64,000 nt of DNA, from assembly GCA_041661965.1 (NCBI GenBank), contig JBAZTH010000003.1, positions 477,443 to 541,442 of the forward strand. The letters are read 5' to 3'. The notes beneath the pieces were generated by a model. It did not search any database. It worked only from the letters and a program-made list of their open reading frames with translations, and was not told the origin of the DNA. This DNA comes from Candidatus Margulisiibacteriota bacterium. GTDB lineage: Bacteria > Margulisbacteria > WOR-1 > O2-12-FULL-45-9 > XYB2-FULL-48-7. How positions within the stretch are numbered: the first letter of the stretch is position 1; every line of letters starts with the position of its first letter. Below, piece by piece: positions 1 to 12,000 of this stretch. The position numbers and the translations under genes are program-made.

Positions 1-1
1 G

Positions 2-3000
2 ACGAAGCTCTTGAATTCACAGCTGATCGGCGGGGGAAAGGCGGCCAGCCGGGGGACCGCGGTCTTCTACGACGGGCAATTTGGGACTAACACCGGCGGC
101 TTGATCAGCGGCTGTGATATTAACAATGGCACTTACGGAATCTATCTTTATTATATGACCTCCAACAGCAACGTGACGATCGAAAGCTCAACCATCAGGA
201 GCAATTATTACCATGGGATCTGGCTCGATAGCTGGGGGCAGAGCGGCGGCGGGAAGCTGGTCGATATTCACAACAACGTGATCAGAGACAATAGTACCAG
301 CAACGGTTACGCCGGAGTTTATCTCAATACTTACTACACCGGCAATCCGGTTAAGATAATTAACAATACCATTGTCTTGAATTATGTTGGGTTATATTCG
401 GTTTCCGCCAATAATTCCATCAGTTCCTATAATAATATAATATCAAACAAGCCGGATGGTTCTACCCCTGCCACCGGCAGTTACGGCATTTATCGGACAA
501 ATGGAACAGTCAGCTCCACTTACGACGACATCTGGAATAATGTCACCAACTGGTCGCCGGCGACGATTTCCGGGGTCGGGACGATCTCGGCCGATCCGCT
601 GTTTTATGATGTCGCCGGCAGTGATTTTCATTTGACCGGGACTTCCCCTTGTATCGGGACCGGTACCCCGGAAGGGACCGATATGGGAGCTTTTCCGTTT
701 AATGCCCCTTCCATAATCCTTTATTCTCCCAACGGCGGCGAAACCTGGAACGGCTTGAATTATTACAATATAACCTGGGAAACGACCGGCGTGATCGACA
801 CCGTCGATCTCTATTATTCCATTGATAACGGGTCGTCCTATAGTTTAATCGCCTCCGGCGAAACAAACGACGGCCTTTATCAGTGGTCCGTTCCGCCCGT
901 TTCCACGACCGAAGCTAAGGTTGAAGTCTTCGGCTTTGGCGCGGCGACGGTCAGCGACGAATCGGATGCCGTTTTTATCCTGACCACGCCGCTGGCTCCG
1001 TCGATCGGTTCGATCACGCCCAATATCGGAAATAATAACCAGGCCATCGGGGTGACGATCTATGGCGCCGATTTTGTGAACGGCGCAACCGTTAAATTAG
1101 TAAAAGACGGCCAAACCGATATCAATGCGACCGCGGTCAGTGTTGTCAGCGCCGCGCAAATCACCTGTAATTTCGATCTTAACGGTGCGGCGACCGGCGC
1201 CTGGACTCTCGTTGTCACCAATCCTGACACCCAGACCGGGACCGGCAGTTTCACTATTAAATACCCGCCGCCGACCGTTTCTTCACTTTCGCCTGATAAT
1301 GGGCCGGTGGCCGGTGGGATAGGGGTGACGATTAGCGGCGCTAATTTTTTGCCGGGAACATACAGCCGGGCGATCGCCATTAATAATGGCGGGGCAACTT
1401 TAACTAACTATCAACTCCTGGTCACCATGGAGACGGATTCGCTGATTGCCGCCAACAAGATGCGCTCCGATCGCGGCGACATCCGCTTCCTGGCCGATGA
1501 CGAAGCGGTCATTCCGTACTGGTTGGCAACGACGGAAACCGGCGTGTCCAGTTTCTGGGTCAAAGTGGCGTCGATCCCGGCCGGCAGCAGCACGATCCAC
1601 GTCACGTACGGCGACCTATCGCTGGTCAGCCAGAGCAGCGCCGCCGATACTTTTGACTTTTATGACGATTTTGACTCCGGCGCTCTGGATACCACAACCA
1701 AATGGAACTATGACGAGTCGGGGCCGGCAACGGTCGAATCATACGACGGCAGCAATCGGTTGAAGGTTTATCAGCGGACCGCCCTGATCACCAAAACGAG
1801 ATCCTGGTCGAGTTATATTTACGAAGGAGATATGAGGATAAATACCTTCAGTTATCCGGGGTTGATCTATAATTCCTATCAAACAAATTATTATTATGAC
1901 GTCTACTGGAGCAACGGCGAAAGGTGGCGGCATTACGGCGGGATCGATTCGCGGGCGTCGGAAACCGGCTATGGTTGGACCCCGACAGGCAACACCTGGT
2001 ATAACTTTAAGATCTTAAGCAATGGCAACGACGTTACGATCAACTACTATCTAAAATCTACCGGCGCTCTGCAGAAAACGGCCAGCTTTACCTTGAATTC
2101 AAGTTATAATTCCGGAGGGGTCGGCTTTATTATGTATGGCAGCGCGCTCGCTTATTTCGACAATATCCGCGTCCGCAAATACGCGGCGACCGAGCCGACT
2201 GCGGCTGTCTCGGAAACCGAAACCGGCGCCGGCGGGTTGTTAGCGGTTCGCTTTGGAACAGTTGAGGCGACCAACGTAAGCTATCTGAATTCTACGACAA
2301 TGGTTGCCACTGCTCCGGCTCACTCTGCCGGAGTGGTCGAGGTTACGATAGTCAATGCGGACGGCCAGATAGCCACCAAAGAAAGCGCCTATACTTACAA
2401 TCTTCCCCCGACAGTTAATTCGGTCGATCCGGCCATCGGGATCAACTACGGGACCCTGACCGGCGTCACAATCTTGGGAAATGATTTTGTTTCCGGAGCG
2501 ACGGTCAAGCTGACCAAGTCCGGGCAGTCAGATATCAATGCGACCGACGTTTCCTTTGTGAGCTCTGCCCAGCTCACCTGTAACTTTGATTTGACCGGGG
2601 CGGCGGCCGGAGCCTGGACGGTTGTGGTGACCAACCCCGATTTACAAAGCGACAGTTTGCCGGGCGGTTTTACCGTTAAATATCCGCCGCCGACCGTTTC
2701 GGCGGTCTCGCCGGAATCAGGCAGGACCTTGGGTGGCACGGCGATCACGGTCAGCGGTCAATATTTTTTCGAGCCGTCCTATTCCCGGGCGGTCGCGATC
2801 AATAACAGCGGTTCGGAGCTGACCGATTTCCAGCTTCCGGTCACGTTGGAAACCGCTTCCCTGATCAGCGCCGGGAAGATGCTCTCGGACGGCGGCGATA
2901 TCCGTTTTAAAGATTCAGATGGATTAACCGTTCTGGACTATTGGCTGGAGTCGGGGATCAATAGCGAAGCAACCCTTCTTTGGGTTAAAGTTCCGACCGT

Positions 3001-6000
3001 CCCGAACGGGAATAAGACGATCTACCTGACCTATGGTAATCCGGTCCTGACCTCGCAAAGCAATTTGAACAATGTCTTCCCGGTCCTGGCCGGATCGAGC
3101 AACCGAATGTGGCTGAAGGCAAATGACGGGACCGGGCAGACAGTCGACGGAACGGCAGTCAGCACTTGGACGGATAAAAGCGGCAATGACAATAATGCCG
3201 TCCAAGCCACCGGCTCCAAACAGCCGCTTTACAAAGTTAATATCCTTAACGGCCTGCCGGCAGTGCAATTTTCCGCCGCCACCTACCAAACGATGACCAA
3301 CAGCACCAATTTTTCTCCCGCTTACACTTTAACTTACGTTTCCCGGCAGACCGGGGGGACTAATGACCGGGTCATCGCCAGCTTGAGCAACAATTGGCTG
3401 GCCGGTTATTATGGCGGGAATAAAGATCAATTCTATGCCGAGGGATGGGTCTATAATCCCTCGTCCGCGTCCGATACGAACTGGCATTTATATACCGCCC
3501 AGGGGACCGGTTCGTTGTCGACTATTTTCCATAACGGGACCTCCCTGGCCAGCAATGCCAACGGAGTGGCGGGCCCCAACGGGCTCTCGCTTAACGGCTA
3601 TCAAGGGACCGCCCAATTCTCCAACGCGCAGATCACGGAATTACTGGTTTTTAATTCCGCTTTGTCCACCGACGACCGGCAGCAGGCGGAGCGGTATCTT
3701 AACAATAAGTATCGGCTTTACGGCACGGTCCCGACCGTCAGCGTCAGCGGGACCGAGACCGGACAGAGCGGCACGCTGGAGGTCAAGGTCGGCGGGCTGA
3801 TAGCCGATGGAGTGACCTTTATCAGTTCAACCGAAATCCAGGCTACAACCCCGGCCCACGCGCTCGGAGCGGTTGCCGTTTCCGTGCAAAACCCGGACGG
3901 CCAGATCGGGACAAAAGAAAGCGGTTATACTTACACGGAATCGCTTGCCGTTGCCTTAAGAACACCCAACGGCGGGGAGAACTGGCTGGCCGGCGCCTGG
4001 CGGAACATCACCTGGGAAGCCAGCGGCACCCCGGAGAGCATTAACTTGTATTATTCGGTCAATAACGGCGGCAGTTACACTACGATCGTGACCGGGGAAT
4101 CAAATGACGGGAGCTATGCCTGGTTCATCCCAAATATACCGACGACCGAAGCGAAGATCAAGATCGAAGCGGCCAAGTCGGGTGAGATCACGGCCGACGA
4201 ATCGGCGGCCAAGTTTACCATTGGGCCGCCCTCTGATTATTACGTCGATCCGATCAATGGAAGCAATGCCTATAACGGGTTAACGGCCGAAGTTTTTGGC
4301 GCCGGCAACGGCCCGTGGAAAACACTTACCTGGGCGGCGACCCAGGCGGCGAGCGGGACCACGATCAAGGCCGCAGGCGGGACTTACAACGCCGCCGCCG
4401 GCGAATCGTTCCCGATCAATGTTCCGTCCAACCGGACCCTGAAGTCGATTGCGGCGCCCACGACTGCGGCGACGATCGACGCGGAGAATGCGGCGGCTAA
4501 CGCAGTGGTCCTGCGGAGCCCGGCGACGCTGGACGGGTTCAGCATCAGGTCGGCCAATACCAATACTTCATACTATGCCGTGTATACAACGGCAGAGGGC
4601 GAAGTTAAAAATAATAAAATAACAGCCGCTTATAACGGGATTTGGCTCTATGGCTCGAACGGCCGAGCCAGCGGCAATACCATAAGCATCTCCGGCAATA
4701 ATACGTACGGGATTCATTATGGCCACGACAGCGATGGCGATATTTTTCAAAACGCCACGATCACTGGCAACAATATTTCTATCAGCGGGACTGGGGCCAA
4801 GGGGATCGGCGCGGCAACTTATGGGATTGGCAGCGGTTGGTTCCCCGGCCTGAATTTGGCGCGAAATAATATCACCATGGAGGGGAATACCAGCACCGCG
4901 ATCTATCTTTCTTTCGTGAACGGGGCGACCTGCGAAGGGAACACGATCACTTTAAAGAGCGGCGCGACTAGCAGTAACGGGATTAGTTCGGTCGTGGACT
5001 GGGCGAGCGGGACCTGTTTAATTAGCAGGAACACGATCGAAGCGCAGGGGAGCGGGAATTATAATTACGGGATATATTACTGCGGCAGCGACGTAGGATT
5101 TGTGGTCTCGATCGTTTCCAACGAGGTTTCCGGTCGGTTCGATACCGGCATTCGGCTGGCGAACGAATGGCACTCATATACGGTCAATGTTTTTAATAAC
5201 ACCGTTTCCGGCTTTATTAACTACGGTATTTACGGGTCGCAGGTGTTGACCATGGTGGTCAATATCAAGAATTGCATCGTTTGCGCCAATCCGACCCAGG
5301 AGACCAACGCAACCGGCAACGGCATCTATAAAGCCAGCGGAACGTTCACTGTCACTTATTCGGATGTCTACGGTAACGCGACCAATTACTATAACACGAC
5401 CAGCGGTGTCGGAACGATCGCGGCGGTCGCCCAATTCGCTGATCCGGCCAACAATGATTTTCGCCTGCTCTCCAACTCGCCCTGTATCGGCGCCGGCACC
5501 CCGGAAGGAACAAATATGGGGTGTTATGGGGCGATTGCAGTGGCTCCGGCTACGGTAACGCTACGAACTCCCAACGGCGGCGAAACCTGGGAAGCCGGGA
5601 CATCCCAAACCATAACCTGGGAAACGACCGGGACCGTCAGCTCGATCAATCTCTATTATTCGATCGATGGTGGTTCAACTTATACTTCGATCGTCACCAA
5701 CGAAACTGATGACGGAACCTATTCCTGGCTGGTTCCCGACACGCCAACAACGGAAGCGAAGGTTAGAATTGAAGCAATCGGGGAAACGACCGCGACCGAT
5801 GAGTCTGATTCGATCTTTACGATCGCTTCTCCGGCCTACCCGGCGAATGTCGTCTACGTCAATTCGGTCAGCGGCGACAACAGCCGGACGACCGCGGAAG
5901 CGAATAATCCGGCGACACCGTGGAAAACGATCACTAACGCCTCAACAATGTCGGCCAGCAGCTCAACTATCTACGTGGCGGCCGGAACCTACAACGCGGC

Positions 6001-9000
6001 GACCGGCGAATCCTTCCCGATCACCATAAACGGCGGACGTTATTTGATCGCCCAAGTAACCCGTCAGGCGACGATCGAGTGCGGCGCTAATGTGTACACG
6101 GTTGCCTTGGGCGCGAATTCCACGGTCGAAGGCTTCTCGATCAGGAATACCGGATCGGTCGCCTGCGTCAATCCGAATGGGGCGAACGCGACTTTTAAAA
6201 ATTGCGATATCTTCAAGACGCTGAATTCCAATGTCTGCGTTTATTTCACGGCCAGCGGCGGTCGGCTGATCGACAACACGATCTATGGCGGCGATACGAC
6301 TATATATTTCTCTGGAGCGGGGGTCAACGATTGTTATCTGGAGGGAAATACGATCACCAACGATTCTCACCTGTTCTACCTGAATTCCGGCGCGATCAGC
6401 GGCTTGTATCTAAAGAATAACATTATGACCATGCGCAATGGGGCTTCCGATTACGGCATATACTTGCCGAGCTCTTCGAATAATATGACCTTGGAGGGGA
6501 ACACCCTCACTTCCGACTACGGCTTAGGGATGGCGGCCGCCTGTTCAAATTACAATATATTTAGCAATAAGTTTATTGCTTATGATGCTGCCGGGGTTTA
6601 TGGCATTTACGCCAACGGCAACGGGTCAATTAGCTCTAATGAGGTCAGGGAATACCTGAACACCAGCTACGGCGGCATTGTTGTTGCGGCTGGCTCTGCG
6701 GTTGTTGACCACAACACTATAGTTAAAAATACGGTCGGCATCAGGGCGGGCGCCAATGCAACGATCAAGAACAATATCATCGCCAGCGGGGTAGGGCGTG
6801 CTTATCCGCTGACCAGTTACGGCATTTTACAAACAGCCGGTTCGGTTAGCTCCCGCTACAACACGTTCTACAACAACAGCTATCATTACTCGGGGACAGT
6901 CACTGATAAGGGCGGAGACGCGATCGCCGATCCATACTTTACCGGAGCGGCCGGTAATGAATATCAATTGTTCAATAACTCGTCCTGCCGCGCTGCCGCC
7001 GAGGATGGCGGCAACCGCGGGGCATATGCGGCGGTTGCTGGAAATATGACTGTCACCGCCGAATCATATGTCAGTCCGAACGGGAACGATGTGAGCGGGG
7101 TGGGGACATTGGTCAGCCCCTGGCGGACGATAGGTCGGGCGCTATCCTCCACCGAAGGGACGGTCTACGTTATGGCAGGGACTTACAATACCGAGACCTG
7201 GCCGATCGTGGTCGACGAACACAAAAAGGTCCGGGCGTATCTAACCGATGTCGCGACGATCGATTCCGGATCGAACGGGAATTATACAGTTATTATATAT
7301 GCCGGATCCACGATCGAATCATTATATTTGAGAAATACTAACGGCAGCGTTAATACCGCGGTGGTTGTTTTGAACAGCACCGGTGCCCTGGCGCAAAATT
7401 GCAACATTTACAAGGCGCTGGATGCCAATGTCTGCGCTTTATTTGCTGCTAGCGGCGGTAAATTGATCGGCAATACTATTTATGGCGGCGACACGACAAT
7501 CTATTTCTCCGGCGCCGGAATAAATGATTGCTATCTGGAAGGGAATATCATCACTAATGCTTCCCACTTGTTCTACTTGGGTACCGGGGCGATTAGCGGA
7601 TTGTACTTAAAGAACAATATTATGACCATGACTAACGGGGCTTCCGATTACGGCATACACTTGCCGAGCTCTTCGAATAATATGACCTTGGAGGGGAATA
7701 CCCTCACTTCCGACTACGGCTTAGGGATGGCGGCCGCCTGTTCAAATTACAATATATTTAGCAATAAGTTTATTGCCTATAATGCCGCCGGGGTATATGG
7801 CATTTACGCCAATGGCAACGGGTCAATTACTTCCAATGAAGTCAGAGGCTTTTATGACACCGGCAACGCCGGCATTGTTGTTGCCAGCGGGACGGTTGTC
7901 GCGGAGAAGAATACGATAGTCAAAAACTTTGTCGGTATGCGGCTGATCTCCGGCACGCTAAACGCAAAAAACAACATCATTGCTTCAGAGGTCGGCGGCT
8001 ATTCCGCGACAGGCACGATTGGTTTGTATCGGACCGGCGGAACGCTGAATTCCTCCTATGACAATGATTATTCTAATGATACCAATTGGTCCGGTTGTGT
8101 TACGGGGGCGGGGACTAAATCGGCTGATGCAAAATTCCTGAATGCGACTGGTAACGATTACAACCTGATGTTTAATTCCCCCTGTATTGACGCCGGTGAC
8201 CCGGCTTCAACGCCTGATCCTGACAGCTCCAGGGCGGATATGGGCGCTTATTATTTTAACCAAACAATTTCAGCCACGCCGGCGGTCTACGTTAAGCTGC
8301 CTAACGGTGGCGAAAGCCTGACCGGCAACTCCACTTACGAGATCACGTGGTATGCGACCAACGACGGCCGCGCGATCGACACTATCAAGCTGTATTACTC
8401 TGTTGATAACGGCGCAACTTACCCCAATTTGATCACGACCGAGGTTAATGACAGCTCCTATGTTTGGACGGTGCCCAATATTGCCACCACTGAAGTCAAG
8501 ATTAGGATCGAAGCGGTTTCCGGTGAAGCGGTCGGGACGGCTGAGTCTGACAACAAATTCTCGATTACAGTCGGCCTGGCGGCCCCTCCGGTTATTGACT
8601 CAATTTCCCCCTCGAATGGACGGAATGATCAATCATTAATCGGGGTAGTGATTGGAGGGGGGGCTTTTTCCAGCGGGGCGACTGTCAAGCTGACAAAAAG
8701 CGGCGCGACGGACATTAACGCGACCGGGATTTCGGTTTCCGGCACTACGGAGATCACCTGTAATTTAGATCTGAACGGGGCGGCGGCCGGCAAATGGACG
8801 GTCACCGTCACTAACCCGGATACTCAATCGGGTTCTCTGGCTGGCGGTTTTACCGTCCTCTATCCTCCACCGATTGTTACGTCAGTTTCTCCGGAAAGCG
8901 GATCGACGGCCGGCGGGGACAGCGTAACCATTTACGGCAGCGGATTCTTGCCGAACGAATATACTCGGGAAGTAATAGTCGATAACACCGGCGGCTCGGC

Positions 9001-12000
9001 CCTGACCAATTATCAAGTTCTGGTAACCTTGGAGACCGCCTCACTGGTCGCTGGCGGTAAAATGCGTTCGGATTGCGGCGACGTCCGGTTTTATGACGCA
9101 GATAATGAAACGCTCCTTTCTTACTGGCTGGAGTCGGGGGCCGACAGCGCGTCGACCAGGTTCTGGGTTAAAGTCCCATCGATCGGCGGCAGTACCAATA
9201 AAACGATTTATCTTCATTACGGCGATCAAGCCGCCACATCCGAGAGCGATGGGGCGGCGACCTTCATGTATTATGATGATTTCAGCGACGGAAATTACAA
9301 CGGCTGGACGGTCAGCAACACTTACGGTTCGGGCTCCAATGTCAGCGTGGCCGCTGGCTGGCTCGATCTGGTTTCCGTTGCCGGCAGCGTATATTATCTG
9401 GCTGCCGATTCCACCTCGGCCCTGAATGATTTTATTGCCGAAGCCGACGTTAAACCAGTGACCAATAATACCGTTAACGACATCGGTATGGCCTTCAGGG
9501 CTGCACCCGCGGCCGGTTCGGGGACTGGTTATACCGCTGGTTATGATCTTTGGGAATCGGGCGACACCGCGGTTATCGGCCGGCATGATGGCGGCACCAA
9601 CTACACCCTGTTAAGCAGCGTGTCATTTACCAACGATAATTCCAAAACTTATAAATGGAAAATAGCCGCCGCCGATTCGAGCTTGAAGTTTTATGTGGAT
9701 GACTCGCTTAAAAATAGCGTTACCGACGGCACTTATGCCAGCGGCAAGATTGGCTATGAAATGGATGGCAATTGGGGGACGCCCGGGACGGAAGTCAAAG
9801 TCGACAATGTCCGCGTCAGGAAATACGCGGCAGTTGAGCCGACGGCCGCTGTAGGTACGGAGAACAGCAACCTAATCAACGTTAAATTTGCCGCGTTATC
9901 GGCAACTAATATTAGTTATGTTAATTTGACCACTTTAACGGCGACTACGCCGGCCGGCGCTGCCGGTGTTGTCGCGGTGACGGTCGTCAATCCCGACGGC
10001 CAGGTCGGCACCAAAGAGAGCGGTTTCACATACCAGGTCCCCATTTCCGCCACTTTAATGACCCCCAACGGCGGTGAAACCTGGGAGGCCGGATCGACGC
10101 ATAACATCACCTGGGAATCGACCGGTTCGCCGGGTTCATTTAATCTTTATTACACGACCAGTGAAGCGATTGGCTGGCAAACGATCTCGTCCGAAGTTTC
10201 GGGCGCGGCAACTTCATACGCCTGGCTGGCGCCGAATATTATCACGACCGAAGCCAGGGTCAGGATCGAAGCGGTTAGCGGAGAGACTTTCGTCACCGAC
10301 GAATCGAACGCGGTGTTTTCGCTCGCCGATTTAACCGCGCCTTCCGCGCCGACCCTGGTGACGCCGGCTGACGGGGCGGTGATCAGCGGCGCTCTGACCC
10401 TGACCTGGGAGGCCGCGACGGACAACCTGTCGGGCATTGCCAGCTACGAAATCCATCTTGATACGACCCTCATCACCCAGGACGCGACAACCTCGTACGC
10501 CGCCGGTGTTTTAGCCGATGGCTTGCACGAGTGGGAAGTAAAGGCAAAAGATGGGGCGGGCAACTGGGGAAGCTACAGTGCCGCGCGAACATTTACGGTC
10601 GCGACGAATCCTACGGTCACGACCACTGCCGATTCCGGGGTCGGTTCGTTGCGCCAGGCGATCCTGGATGCTAATGCCAGGGCGGGGCGCGACATGATCG
10701 TCTTTAACATTCCCAGCGGAGAAGCGACGACCGAAGGCGGCGTGACTTTCTTTAGAATAGCGCCGCTGACGGTCCTGCCGACAATCACCGGAGACGGCGT
10801 TTACATTAACGGTGGTTCACAGACAAGCTATACCGGCGACACCAACGCCAGCGGGCCGGAGATCGAACTGCGCGGCCAGGGGACTGGCGGGATCAACGGT
10901 CTCGTTTTGGGAAGCGTTGGCAGTACGATCGAAGGGTTGGCGATCAATAACTTCCAATATGGTGTTTTTCTGAACGTGGTGGCCGGAATGCAAAACAATA
11001 AAATAAGCGGCTGTTACCTGGGCACAACAGTTACCGGTGAAGTGGCTAAAGCTAATAGTATAGGGATCTATTTTGGGAACGGCGCCAAATATAATATTAT
11101 TGGCGGCACAACATCCGCCGAACGAAACATAATTTCCGGTAATACTCTCTACGGCGTGTATATCAACGGCGCTAATACAAACTCGAATGAAGTTACGGGC
11201 AACTATATCGGGCTGAACGCCGCCGGGTCTGCCGCAATTGCGAATGCTAACGGCGTGTTTATAAATTCCGGGGCGCGGTACAACGTCATAGCGGCAAACA
11301 TTATCTCCGGTAATACGAGTAATGGCGTGTCTATTACTATTGCTGATACAAACTCCAACAAAGTCAAAGGGAACTATATCGGGCTTAATGCCGCCGGGAC
11401 GGCCGCCATCGCTAACGGCAATGGGGTGTCTCTAGGTACCGGTGCGCAACATAATATCATCGGCACTGATGGCGACGGGGTGGCTGATACCGATGAACGT
11501 AATATCATTTCCGGCAATACGACTGGGGTTTATTTCAGCGGCACTAATACCAACTCTAACGAAGTCAAAGGCAATTATATTGGGCTCAACGCCGCTGGGA
11601 CAGCCGCTGTGGCCAATTCCACCGGGGTGCTTTTAATTGACGCGGTCCAATACAACATCATTGGCACCGATGGTGATGGGGTGGCCGATGCTGATGAGCG
11701 CAATATTATTTCCGGAAATACTAATTACGGGGTTTATTTAAACGGCACTAATACCAATTCCAACGAAGTCAAAGGCAATTATATCGGGCTTAACCCTGAC
11801 GGGACAGCCGCCGTCGCCAATAATACCGGGATATATTTATACGGCGGACCACAATATAATATCATCGGGACCGATGGGGACGGAGTGGCCGATGCCGCCG
11901 AACGAAATGCGATCTCCGGCAATACTAACGGCGTATATATGCGCAGTGTTACTACCAAGTTCAACAAAGTTATGGGGAATTATGTCGGTCTCAACGCCGC

